Below, piece after piece: positions 37,670 through 45,818 of a stretch of DNA of 64,000 nucleotides. The stretch is taken from contig JAAYNJ010000022.1 of NCBI GenBank assembly GCA_012520915.1, positions 124,001-188,000 of the forward strand, given 5' to 3'. The notes under the pieces were generated by a model, which was not told the DNA's origin, ran no database searches, and saw only the letters and a program-made list of their open reading frames with translations. Position 1 is the first letter of the stretch. Every line of letters starts with the position of its first letter. The translations under genes and the position numbers were made by a program. This DNA is from Oscillospiraceae bacterium (GTDB taxonomy: Bacteria > Bacillota > Clostridia > Oscillospirales > Ruminococcaceae).

Positions 37670-38011
37670 ATGAAAGCGAGATTACCTAAAGGATACGGAT
37701 CAAAGGGAATGAATGATATGCTGAAACAGGCTCAGGCAATGCAAAACGAGATGGAGCTTGTAAAGGCCGAACTGGACAAAAAGGAATATACATCAACTTC
37801 CGGAGGAGGGGTTGTCAAAACTACGGTTTTGGGGGATAAAACAGTTGTGGGCATAAAAATCGAACCTGAAGTTGTCGACCCCGAGGATATCGAAATGCTT
37901 GAAGACCTGATTATTGCATCAATCAACGATGCTATGAGAATGGTCGATGAAGACAGTGAAAAAACGATGGGAGATATCACCTCGAAATACGGTCTTGGTG
38001 GAATTTTATAA
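37670..38011 (+). CDS. ybaB: YbaB/EbfC family nucleoid-associated protein
   Basis: Small DNA-binding protein of 113 aa. GMNDMLKQAQAMQNEME is the N-terminal helix signature, then GVVKTTVLGDKTVVGIKI and an acidic helix. ATG 37670 has GGGGGAA upstream; the GTG at 37655 overlaps the dnaX stop. It ends two bases before recR. Confidence 0.93.
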   Translation: MKARLPKGYGSKGMNDMLKQAQAMQNEMELVKAELDKKEYTSTSGGGVVKTTVLGDKTVVGIKIEPEVVDPEDIEMLEDLIIASINDAMRMVDEDSEKTMGDITSKYGLGGIL

Positions 38012-38013
38012 AT

Positions 38014-38613
38014 ATGGAAGAGTATATCCCCTCAATTGGGCGTCTTGTAGATTGTTTTGCCGCTTTGCCGGGAGTCGGCAGAAAGACTGCCGCAAGGCTT
38101 GCGTACTGGGTGCTTGATATGAATAACGAAGATGCGGAAAACTTTGCGGATGCAATTATTTCTGCGAGAAAGAATGTCAAGCAATGTCCGGTTTGCCACA
38201 ATCTTTCCGATAGTGAGATATGTAAAATATGTTCTGACGAAAAGAGAGATAAATCCGTAATCTGTGTCGTTGAAGGTCCGAGGGATGTCGGGGCGTTCGA
38301 AAAAACAAGAGAATATAGGGGCGTTTATCATGTCCTTCACGGGCTCATCTCTCCGATGGACGGTATAAGTCCCGAACAAATATTTGTTAAAGATCTTGTG
38401 GTCAGAGCATCGGATGAAACGGTTAAGGAAGTGATAATGGCTACGAACCCGACAGTAGAAGGCGAGTCGACCGCGATATATATATCGCGATTGATTAAAC
38501 CTTTAGGCGTGAAAGTTACGCGTCTGGCTTACGGAATGCCCGTGGGAGGAAATCTTGAACACGCGGATGAAGTTACATTGTTCAGGGCTCTGATGGGAAG
38601 AAGTGAAATATAG
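38014..38613 (+). CDS. recR: Recombination protein RecR
   Basis: RecR loads RecA onto gapped DNA with RecF and RecO. Helix-hairpin-helix LPGVGRKTAARLAYWVL, zinc finger CPVCHNLSDSEICKIC, and a Toprim domain with VVEGPRDVGAFEKT and the late GMPVGGNLEHADEVTL are all present; 199 aa. dnaX-ybaB-recR spacing implies one operon. Confidence 0.97.
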   Translation: MEEYIPSIGRLVDCFAALPGVGRKTAARLAYWVLDMNNEDAENFADAIISARKNVKQCPVCHNLSDSEICKICSDEKRDKSVICVVEGPRDVGAFEKTREYRGVYHVLHGLISPMDGISPEQIFVKDLVVRASDETVKEVIMATNPTVEGESTAIYISRLIKPLGVKVTRLAYGMPVGGNLEHADEVTLFRALMGRSEI

Positions 38614-38628
38614 GACCTGGGGTAGTTA

Positions 38629-39099
38629 ATGGCAGCTAAGGGAATAAAAAAAATTACAGACAACCGAAAGGCAAGACATGAATACTTTGTTTTGGAAAGT
38701 TTTGAAGCGGGAATCGAACTTTTCGGCACAGAAGTAAAGTCTTTAAGAAACGGAGCTGTCAACTTAAAGGACAGTTGGTGTGACATAGATTCAAACAATG
38801 AGATATATGTAAAAAATATGCATATAAGTCCTTATGAAAAAGGAAATATTTTTAATCGCGACCCGATGAGAGACAGAAAGCTTTTGATGCATAAAAGGGA
38901 AATTGTCAGATTAAAAAGCGAGATAAAACAACAGGGATTAACACTGATTCCGCTATCCCTGTATTTTAAAAATTCGTTGGTAAAAGTTGATGTCGGTCTT
39001 TGCAAAGGGAAAAAGATACACGATAAAAGGCGTAGCATTGCCGAGAGGGACGCAAAAAAACAGATTGAACGACATACAAAATATCAAATAAAGGATTAA
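38629..39099 (+). CDS. smpB: SsrA-binding protein
   Basis: SmpB brings tmRNA to stalled ribosomes. [38 protein letters not shown] and the basic C-terminal tail [18 protein letters not shown] are family signatures; 156 aa. The tmRNA gene itself starts 48 bases downstream. Confidence 0.97.
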   Translation: MAAKGIKKITDNRKARHEYFVLESFEAGIELFGTEVKSLRNGAVNLKDSWCDIDSNNEIYVKNMHISPYEKGNIFNRDPMRDRKLLMHKREIVRLKSEIKQQGLTLIPLSLYFKNSLVKVDVGLCKGKKIHDKRRSIAERDAKKQIERHTKYQIKD

Positions 39100-39128
39100 A
39101 AAACAGCAATATAACGGACATATTTATT

Positions 39129-39137
39129 TGTTATAAT
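39129..39137 (+). promoter_or_regulatory. Extended -10 element before ssrA
   Basis: TG at 39129-39130 followed after one base by TATAAT at 39132-39137, ten bases before the mature tmRNA 5' end. No good -35 is seen, so extended -10 recognition is likely. Confidence 0.6.
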
Positions 39138-39147
39138 ATTTTATAAA

Positions 39148-39497
39148 GGGGGCGTAAAGGTTTCGACGGGGATCAAGAATCATGAGAAGCGGGCAGTGGT
39201 GAGGACCCACTATAAAATCTTCAAAAACAATAGCTGACAATAATAAATTAGCTTTAGCGGCTTAATTATAGCCGCTCGTCGTGACCGTTGAGTACTGCGT
39301 AGACGGTTGTGGCGTAATATTTAGCAGTGAACGTGAGCGGTCCAAAGCTTTGCGGAGCGCCATGAACTTATGAAGCTACCGACTCGGCGGCCTGACTATC
39401 GGCCTGCCGACGGGGGAATCCTGTAGATAGTCTGCGCCCGGAGATGCCCATGGGGAAAGGTTTTCGGACGCGGGTTCAATTCCCGCCGCCTCCACCA
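39148..39497 (+). ncRNA. ssrA: Transfer-messenger RNA
   Basis: Rescues stalled ribosomes and adds a degradation tag. The 5' end GGGGGCG pairs with CGCCTCC next to the encoded CCA (39495-39497). The tag reading frame runs from GCT at 39233 to TAA at 39263-39265 and encodes ADNNKLALAA. The T-arm GGACGCGGGTTCAATTCCCG lies near the 3' end. smpB is directly upstream. Confidence 0.96.
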
Positions 39498-39505
39498 GAT
39501 AAGAT

Positions 39506-39541
39506 AGCAGATTTTGATAGAAAAATCTGCTTTTCTTTTTT
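39506..39541 (+). terminator. Terminator of ssrA
   Basis: 10-bp stem AGCAGATTTT (39506-39515) with AAAATCTGCT (39522-39531) and a T-rich run TTTTCTTTTTT after it. Confidence 0.88.
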
Positions 39542-39546
39542 GCCTG

Positions 39547-39628
39547 AAACCCCTTGAAATCAAGGGGTTTTGAGCCTTATGAGGCATAAATCAACCCGCC
39601 TCGGAGTCATTTTCAGGGCGGGTTTTTC
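39547..39628. other. Cluster of three further hairpins after ssrA
   Basis: AAACCCCTTG/CAAGGGGTTT (39547-39570, loop AAAT), GCCT/AGGC (39574-39585), and AACCCGCC (39593-39600) with GGCGGGTT (39617-39624) followed by T's. The last looks like a second terminator. Why three hairpins stand in a row after one terminator is unclear; backup termination or remnants are possible. Confidence 0.6.
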
Positions 39629-40000
39629 TTGTTTTTGAGGTCGCGGCGGACTGACAAAAAAGTAAAGGGTTGCTTTGCGGGGTATTCGTTTATTTTGTAT
39701 AATTTTTTATTGATAGTTATTCGGCACTCATATTGATTTTTAACGCATTTCCTTCCCGCCTTGAGTGCCTCGGTAGATTATGTTACGATGTGGTTTAAGC
39801 TTTAGAAGGAATGTTTGTGCTGATAAGTTTTTTTAATAACTTTACTAATAGATACAAAAATCGGGGGCGAGGCAATCGCCCTCATTAACTTAACAAATCT
39901 TCCTTTATGTTTAAATAATAAAATATAAAGTAAGGTGTTTTAACAGTTCTTCTGTGTATCCGATTTCTAAAATATATTATGTGTTGGAAACTGCAAACAC
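39629..40000. other. Intergenic stretch without a recognisable gene
   Basis: AT-rich sequence between the ssrA hairpins and the YibE/F gene. No coding frame with a ribosome binding site, tRNA, or clear promoter is seen. It contains short T-rich and A-rich runs only. Confidence 0.5.
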
Positions 40001-41221
40001 ATGAGCAAATCAGAAAATGAAAGTGAAAATATCATTATGAAAACAAAAAATTGGAAGGGAATATTCACTTATCTGTTCGTTACGCTAATTGCCGTAGTCT
40101 ACACGATCGTCGGCAATAAAATATGCTCGACGGATTTCAAAGAGCAAACCGACATGGATTTTTACAGAGCAAAGGTTACTGTTGTCGGGGATTCGATTAC
40201 CGATTCGTTCAGCATCAACGATGGAGCGAGTTGGATCGAAAATAAAGTGATCCCGTTTTCCGTGGAGCTCACCAGTGGTCCGTACAAAGGCAAATCCGTC
40301 GAAGTCACCCAGCCGATTGACAGTATATATATGAATCCATCTAAGGAAGTAGAGGAGGGCGACAACATAATTGTTGCCAACAAAGCCGGAATGGGAAGCT
40401 CAACTGGCGAGTGGATATTTATAGAGCATAACCGCAGCAACTACCTCATCATCCTTTGCCTGGTCTTCCTGTTGCTCATTGTCCTGATCGGCAGATTCAA
40501 AGGGCTTGCTACAATCCTATCACTCCTGTTCACCGGATCCGCCATCTTTTTGGTCTACATTCCTTCGATTCTAAAGGGCTATAATATTTATGTGTCCACG
40601 ATTATAAATTGTGTTTTTATCATAATGGTCAGCCTGAGCCTGCTCAACGGTATAAACAAGAAAACTCTTTGCGCTATCCTCGGCAATATCGGCGGCGTTG
40701 CGGTCTCCGGCATCCTGACTCTCATAATGAACAAACTGCTGAATATTACCGGATTTGTTGATGAAGACTATACATTCCTAGCTTGTCTTGAAACCGATGT
40801 TCCCATTAATCTTAAGGCCGTGATCTGGGGCGGGGTTGTCATCGGGTCGCTCGGAGCTATAATGGATGTTGCGATGTCGATTGCCTCAGCCATGAACGAG
40901 CTGTCTGCCCATATGCAGAAAAAATCCTTCTCAAGAATGCTGAAATCCGGCATGAACATCGGAAAAGACGCCATCGGCACGATGACCAACACTCTAATTC
41001 TGGCCTATATCGGTGGCTCGCTGGCAATGGTACTGCTGCTGACCGCATACAACCGTAATGTACTTTACCTGTTCAACCTTGAAAGGATAGCTGTTGAAGT
41101 CGTGCAAGCTGTCGTAGGCAGCATTGGGATCCTCTTCGCAGTTCCGGCCACCGCCGCTTTCTCAGCATATATCTTTAACCGAGACTCCAAATTTATTATA
41201 TTAAAAACCGACAATCCTTAG
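40001..41221 (+). CDS. YibE/F family membrane protein
   Basis: 406 aa: one N-terminal membrane segment (about 20-40), an extracytoplasmic region (about 45-145, with VTVVGDS and IIVANKAGMGSSTGEWIFIEHNR), then about seven hydrophobic segments. The block GGVVIGSLGAIMDVAMSIASAM and GKDAIGTMTNTLILAYIGGSLA are YibE/F signatures. The biochemical role of this family is not established. ATG 40001 or ATG 40037 may be the start; neither has a good ribosome binding site. Codons here end in C or G far more often than in neighbouring genes (ATC, CTG, GGC, TTC), which suggests recent acquisition. No partner gene stands beside it. Confidence 0.85.
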   Translation: MSKSENESENIIMKTKNWKGIFTYLFVTLIAVVYTIVGNKICSTDFKEQTDMDFYRAKVTVVGDSITDSFSINDGASWIENKVIPFSVELTSGPYKGKSVEVTQPIDSIYMNPSKEVEEGDNIIVANKAGMGSSTGEWIFIEHNRSNYLIILCLVFLLLIVLIGRFKGLATILSLLFTGSAIFLVYIPSILKGYNIYVSTIINCVFIIMVSLSLLNGINKKTLCAILGNIGGVAVSGILTLIMNKLLNITGFVDEDYTFLACLETDVPINLKAVIWGGVVIGSLGAIMDVAMSIASAMNELSAHMQKKSFSRMLKSGMNIGKDAIGTMTNTLILAYIGGSLAMVLLLTAYNRNVLYLFNLERIAVEVVQAVVGSIGILFAVPATAAFSAYIFNRDSKFIILKTDNP

Positions 41222-41418
41222 AATAATAAAATCTGAGTCGGGGAAGAGGCATCTGGTTTGCATCTATACGCCTTGATTTGCACCCGCGACCTTCAATTTG
41301 CAACCATTGCCTATATTCTGTCAAAATATGATTTCTTTTTGTTTTGTTTAAAGTCTGGAATTAACGGAATATTGTTATTTGTAATTAATATAGTATAAAA
41401 AGGTCTATCAAAATAGTC

Positions 41419-41448
41419 ATAGCAGGTAGAGACATCTCTACCTGCTAT
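41419..41448. repeat. Perfect 14-bp inverted repeat
   Basis: ATAGCAGGTAGAGA (41419-41432) and its complement (41435-41448) separated by two bases. It is followed by ATCTTTA rather than a clean T-run, so it is a weak terminator at best; it lies about 200 bases after the YibE/F gene. Confidence 0.7.
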
Positions 41449-41633
41449 ATCTTTATGATAGGTATATTATTTAATTATTCACATCAGATACATGTCGGCT
41501 GTATGACTATAAAAAATTATAAATTTAAGACTTTAAATACAATATGATAGGAAATTTGATTTTACATCTATTTGTGTTTATGGAATGAATCCCTAACATT
41601 TTTAAAAAATAGATTGTATTGGTAATAAAACAA

Positions 41634-41662
41634 TTGACAAGACGTTCTGCAACATGTACAAA
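41634..41662 (+). promoter_or_regulatory. Possible promoter of the nitroreductase gene
   Basis: TTGACA at 41634-41639 with TACAAA (41657-41662, TG just before it) 17 bases later; TATAGA at 41667 is an alternative -10. The motif TGTACAAAA occurs at 41655 and again at 41692. Confidence 0.4.
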
Positions 41663-41790
41663 ACTGTATAGATTGAAGGGCAATAAATAAAATGTACAAA
41701 AATATGATATCATATAATTGCAAATTAAAAGTAAGCCAGTAATTTATCTATTACAGGTTTATCATTTGGGAAAGGTAGTTGAGGTATTAA

Positions 41791-42330
41791 ATGAAGTTTG
41801 AAGATTTGCTTAATGAAAGACGAAGTATAAGAAACTTTGACGGGGACAAAGTAGTCACAAAGGAACAGGTTGTACAAATAGTGGAGTCGGCAGTTAAAGC
41901 TCCATCCTGGAAGAATCTACAAACATCAAGATATTATTGTGTGTTGTCTGACGAAATGTTGAAAAACTTTCTGTCAGATTGTCTGCCGAGCTACAATGCA
42001 AAAAGTGCCAGAGGTGCAGCACTGGTAGTAACTACATTCATTTCAAACTGTTCAGGATATGATTTAAAAACCGGAAATCCGGAAAATGAATGTGGAAATG
42101 GTTGGGGATATTATGATTTGGGATTGCAAAATGAAAACTTTATTTTAAAAGCTAAAGAACTTGGGCTCGATACACTCATAATGGGATTACGAGATTCAGA
42201 TAAAATTCGTGAGTTAATTAAAATCCCTGAGGAGGAGACAGTCGTATCAGTGATTGCTTTGGGATATGCTTCAGAGAAGCCCAAAAAGACAAAGAGGAAA
42301 GACGTTGAGGAAATATTGAAATTTCTCTGA
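41791..42330 (+). CDS. Nitroreductase family protein
   Basis: FMN-dependent oxidoreductase of 179 aa, at the short end of the family. RRSIRNFDGDKVVTKEQV at the N-terminus holds the FMN phosphate-binding Arg/Ser, APSWKNLQTSRYY is typical, and ELGLDTLIMGLRD closes the flavin site. The real substrate is unknown; such enzymes reduce quinones, nitro compounds or flavins. Single gene with its own candidate promoter, ending at a strong bidirectional terminator. Confidence 0.88.
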   Translation: MKFEDLLNERRSIRNFDGDKVVTKEQVVQIVESAVKAPSWKNLQTSRYYCVLSDEMLKNFLSDCLPSYNAKSARGAALVVTTFISNCSGYDLKTGNPENECGNGWGYYDLGLQNENFILKAKELGLDTLIMGLRDSDKIRELIKIPEEETVVSVIALGYASEKPKKTKRKDVEEILKFL

Positions 42331-42372
42331 GTCTTTGATGTAGAATCGAGCAATGAAAGGTGAATTTATTTT

Positions 42373-42420
42373 AAACCTCAAGGTATAGGGCAATAACGGC
42401 CCTATACCTTGAGGTTTTCT
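42373..42420. terminator. Bidirectional terminator
   Basis: Perfect 19-bp stem (42373-42391 with 42399-42417) around a 7-base loop, with A's on the left and T's on the right. It ends the nitroreductase transcript from the left and the eight-gene minus-strand operon from the right. Confidence 0.93.
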
Positions 42421-42438
42421 ACTATTTAATTATATGAA

Positions 42439-43257
42439 TTAAATTAATCCGTGTTGCTTTAAAACATGGTCTGCAATTTCTAAATTAGTTGTAATCCATG
42501 CACCTCGGGTTTTCATATAACAGATAAGACGTGTTAAAGATAATACTCGCCCGGAACGACCTGAAAATTGGGGGTGGATGATAAAATCTATTACCTTACC
42601 TCCTTCGAGTGCAAGCGCATCAAACTCGTCTCTCCATACCTCGAACTGGTCGCTTGCGCTCAATAAACCATAGCGGGCAGGTGGGCTATCAATGTAGTAA
42701 TTATAGGCCGTGTCGTCAAAAAATACATCAGCTTCTAAGTCTACCAATGGAATACTCTTTTCGCCTAATTTCACTATTTGAGGACCGTCCCAATTCCCCC
42801 GGTAAGAGACGTAACGATACCCTCGTTCAAGGAGAATTTGTGCAAGTTCGTCCGTAAATTCTGCCTCGGTTGGGCGATAGCCATAGGGTCTTTCACATCC
42901 GAGAGACTCAAATATCTTTTCACACTTTGCCAAATTGTCATATTCGGAACCGATAGGTTTATCATAATGGTGGTATCCGTGGTAGGCAATCTCATGCCCT
43001 TTGCGGTTTATTGTTTTTACAATTTCAGGGTATTTTTCCGCATTTACGCCCGGAATAAAGAAAGTTGCTTTTATGTCAGTCTCATCAAGCATTTTCAATA
43101 TTCGAGGTAAGCCCTGTTTTGCTCCGTAAGTACCTTTTGACATGTGTACTGTATGCCCGGGATCCAAACGATTAGATTCTGACCAATTCAACTCCAAGTC
43201 AACATCAAAAGCAAACGAAACGGCTATACGTGCATCATTTGGCCACTTAACAAGCAT
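42439..43257 (-). CDS. PuuE-like polysaccharide deacetylase-fold hydrolase (copy 1)
   Basis: 272 aa, NodB-fold. Motif 1 is SFAFDVDLE (D18, D20), motif 2 is GHEIAYHGYHHY (H88, H93, H96), and the late HPQFSGRSGRV matches the HP-x-GR-x-R signature of the PuuE allantoinase / PgdA-like subgroup. Such enzymes hydrolyse cyclic amides (allantoin, imides) or N-acetyl groups of glycans. No signal peptide is present, which speaks for a small cytosolic substrate. It overlaps the next paralogue by one base (TAATG) and is the last gene of the minus-strand operon. Confidence 0.85.
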   Translation of the reverse strand: MLVKWPNDARIAVSFAFDVDLELNWSESNRLDPGHTVHMSKGTYGAKQGLPRILKMLDETDIKATFFIPGVNAEKYPEIVKTINRKGHEIAYHGYHHYDKPIGSEYDNLAKCEKIFESLGCERPYGYRPTEAEFTDELAQILLERGYRYVSYRGNWDGPQIVKLGEKSIPLVDLEADVFFDDTAYNYYIDSPPARYGLLSASDQFEVWRDEFDALALEGGKVIDFIIHPQFSGRSGRVLSLTRLICYMKTRGAWITTNLEIADHVLKQHGLI

Positions 43258-44114
43258 TAGGTCCTCCCCCCTTTTTCTTCATACTTTTTTATGTAAAGTG
43301 CTATCTGCTCACATGTAGCGAACCAAGCCCCTTTTGATAGGGCATAACCGATAAAGTCCGACAACATCTTAATTCTGCCTGCCCGCCCGATTATTTGAGG
43401 GTGGAGCTTTAAATTGAATAATTTATCTCTTTCAAGAATCATACCATCAAATTCTTCACGCCAAATTTCAAAGACTTTTGAGTTTGTAAAGGGAACTCGA
43501 TGACCGGGTTCTATTGCGGTTGAATAGTAGAAATATGTAAAGTCATCAAGAAGAACGTCAGTGGGCAGTTCAACTATGCCGTCGGGTCTCAAATATCCGT
43601 AATCACAATCTCGAAGATTTGAACTATATAAATACCCGCGCTCCACCATAAGAGAATACGCATCTTCATGTAAGGTGCTGTGCGGAGCACGATGACCTAC
43701 TGGCCTTCGTCCAAAAACTTTTTTAATCGCATTTTCAGAACGTTCCATTTTAGCTGACTCAATACTCCGGGCAGTTCCGCGTTCTGGAATATGGTTCCAA
43801 CCATGGTATGCTAGTTCATGGCCGGCGGACACAATGGATTTTACTCTTTCCGGATAGTTTTCAACAACCCATCCCGGAGTAAAAAAGGTTGCTTTTATCC
43901 CGTATTCGCAAAGCATACGCAAAATTCTTGGAATTCCCTCATTTGCACCGTATCGCCCCTGATCTCGTTCATCCGGCTCTTTACCCTGGCGCGCGAGCTG
44001 GCTGATTCTTAGAGTCTCTGCTTCAAATTCTATGCCCAAGGCAAAAGCTATTGGCCTACCGTCAGGCCAAACTATACCATTTCCGAGTTTTTCACCATTA
44101 AAATTGTTTATCAT
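43257..44114 (-). CDS. PuuE-like polysaccharide deacetylase-fold hydrolase (copy 2)
   Basis: 285 aa, paralogue of the gene after it. Motif 2 GHELAYHGWNH (H99, H104, H108) and HPQIIGRAGRI are kept, but motif 1 reads AFALGIEFE, so the two Asp of copy 1 are G27 and E29. Pseudomonas PuuE allantoinase also lacks the usual motif 1 Asp, so this copy may be the closer match to a metal-independent or altered allantoinase-type chemistry. ATG 44114 has AAAGGA upstream on the minus strand. Cytosolic, no signal peptide. Confidence 0.83.
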   Translation of the reverse strand: MINNFNGEKLGNGIVWPDGRPIAFALGIEFEAETLRISQLARQGKEPDERDQGRYGANEGIPRILRMLCEYGIKATFFTPGWVVENYPERVKSIVSAGHELAYHGWNHIPERGTARSIESAKMERSENAIKKVFGRRPVGHRAPHSTLHEDAYSLMVERGYLYSSNLRDCDYGYLRPDGIVELPTDVLLDDFTYFYYSTAIEPGHRVPFTNSKVFEIWREEFDGMILERDKLFNLKLHPQIIGRAGRIKMLSDFIGYALSKGAWFATCEQIALYIKKYEEKGGRT

Positions 44115-44133
44115 TTACAAATCCTTTCAAAAA

Positions 44134-45528
44134 CTAACTTTCCGGATTTTTTAAAATATCGATAAGTTTGGTTATGGATTCTTTTGCATCTCCCAACAAG
44201 ATACTGACTCCGGATGGTCTTGAATAAATCGGGTTTTCGACCCCTGCATATCCCGGTTTAAGATCGTAGTTGCAGATTATTATATTTTTTGCAAGATCCA
44301 CATTTAGGATAGGCATTCCGTAAATGGGAGTATCTGTAGCATCGCGCGCTGCCGGATTTATTACATCATTAGCTCCGATAACTATTGCCAGGTCGCATTT
44401 TTCAAAATCCTCATTTATATCATCAAGTTCATATAAATCCTCATAATCAATATCAGCTTCGCAAAGCAAAACATTCATGTGTCCGGGCATGCGACCGGCT
44501 ACAGGATGAATTGCAAATCTAACTGTGACTTTTGAGGATGTAAGAACGTCATAAAGCTCTTTAATGAGAAATTGAGCTTGAGATAGAGCCATTCCGTAAC
44601 CGGGAACAATAATAATATTTTTTGCATCTCGAATCGTCATAAGAACTTCAGTTGAATTATTTTTGTCGAATTTTTCCGAGTTCTCTATTTTAGTAACATG
44701 TTCGGGGACAGAAGATTCACTATTGGATACTGTAGTTTTACCTAGAAGAATGTCGGCAAGACTTCGATTCATTGAACGACACATTATTTGAGTCAAAAGA
44801 AGACCGCTTGCTCCTACAATTCCGCCAATTGCAACAAGCAGTATATTATAAACAGCCATTCCTGCAATAGAACCGGCGACACCGCTGAGTGAGTTAAGAA
44901 GAGAAATTGTTATCGGCATGTCCGCACCGCCAACAGCGAAAGCAAACAATGTACCGAATATAGCAGAAGCAACTATTCCTATGAAAAGTGCTGTATAAGA
45001 GAATTTGCCTATCGTTGGAAAGACTATTGAAAGAATCATCAAACTAACGAGAATGATGCTGACGGTAAGGTGACCTTTAAAACTTCGCGGTGCAGAGTCT
45101 ATTTTTTTTGAGAGCTTACCGGCAGCAATTAAGCTCCCGGTAAATGTAATAGTGCCGATTACTACGGCTAACATTGCGGTTGCAAGTGAAAAAGCTTCCC
45201 CGGTACAGGTCAAAAATTCAATACCCCCAATAATTGCACTCGCTAACCCCCCAATCCCGTTCAACAAAGCAACAGTTTCAGGCATCTCAATCATTTTTAC
45301 CTTTGAAGACCAAATCAAACCAAATATTGAAGCCGCAAGCAAACATATCAAAACAATTGAAAGATTACCCGGATTGCGGATTATTGTGATTGCTACAGCC
45401 AACATTAAAGCACCTGCTCCTAACAGGTTTCCGAATAATGCAGTCTTAACTTTTGACATTAAATAGATACCTGTGAGCACAATCAAAGTAAGGGCGGCAC
45501 AAACTATGTAGTATGCAAAGTTGCTCAT
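44134..45528 (-). CDS. pntB: NAD(P) transhydrogenase beta subunit
   Basis: Membrane and NADP(H)-binding subunit of the proton-translocating transhydrogenase that makes NADPH from NADH using proton motive force. About nine hydrophobic segments (1-265) and a C-terminal domain with IIIVPGYGMALSQAQ, AIHPVAGRMPGHMNVLL and VIGANDVINPAA. 464 aa. GGAGGAC precedes the ATG at 45528. It overlaps the pntAB gene by four bases. Finding it inside a catabolic operon is unusual. Confidence 0.94.
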   Translation of the reverse strand: MSNFAYYIVCAALTLIVLTGIYLMSKVKTALFGNLLGAGALMLAVAITIIRNPGNLSIVLICLLAASIFGLIWSSKVKMIEMPETVALLNGIGGLASAIIGGIEFLTCTGEAFSLATAMLAVVIGTITFTGSLIAAGKLSKKIDSAPRSFKGHLTVSIILVSLMILSIVFPTIGKFSYTALFIGIVASAIFGTLFAFAVGGADMPITISLLNSLSGVAGSIAGMAVYNILLVAIGGIVGASGLLLTQIMCRSMNRSLADILLGKTTVSNSESSVPEHVTKIENSEKFDKNNSTEVLMTIRDAKNIIIVPGYGMALSQAQFLIKELYDVLTSSKVTVRFAIHPVAGRMPGHMNVLLCEADIDYEDLYELDDINEDFEKCDLAIVIGANDVINPAARDATDTPIYGMPILNVDLAKNIIICNYDLKPGYAGVENPIYSRPSGVSILLGDAKESITKLIDILKNPES

Positions 45529-45818
45529 TTGTCCTCCTCTCCGCGTTTATGTACAAACATCTTTAACATCCTGTGAGTCACACTAAAACCACCAACAACA
45601 TTTGTAAAAGCAAGGACAACAGCGAGACCCGAAAAGATTTGCACTATTGGTTTTGAACTTGTTGCAGTTGCAACTAAGGCTCCCAAAACGGTTACGCCGG
45701 AAAGTGCATTCATTCCGGACATAAGAGGGGTGTGGAGCAGACTTGGTACTTTTCGAATTATCAAGTACCCAACTATTGAAGAAATTAAAAATACGCCAAC
45801 CATCAAAAGTTCCATCAT
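45525..45818 (-). CDS. pntAB: NAD(P) transhydrogenase alpha subunit, part 2 (membrane part)
   Basis: 97-residue membrane protein with three hydrophobic segments. PLMSGMNALSGVTVLGAL and NVVGGFSVTHRMLKMF are typical of the membrane part of the alpha subunit. In E. coli it is fused to PntA; here, as in Rhodospirillum and many others, it is separate. Four-base overlaps on both sides imply coupled translation. Confidence 0.93.
   Translation of the reverse strand: MMELLMVGVFLISSIVGYLIIRKVPSLLHTPLMSGMNALSGVTVLGALVATATSSKPIVQIFSGLAVVLAFTNVVGGFSVTHRMLKMFVHKRGEEDK

Larger units (their letters stand above)
41222..41790. other. Long AT-rich intergenic region
   Basis: No supported gene. It holds a perfect inverted repeat at 41419-41448 and a possible promoter for the nitroreductase gene at 41634-41662. 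A 62-codon frame on the minus strand (41713-41525) lacks a ribosome binding site and family features. Confidence 0.5.

Noticed and set aside
41525-41713. 62-codon frame on the minus strand
   Set aside because: No ribosome binding site, no promoter, composition like the AT-rich background, no recognisable family feature.
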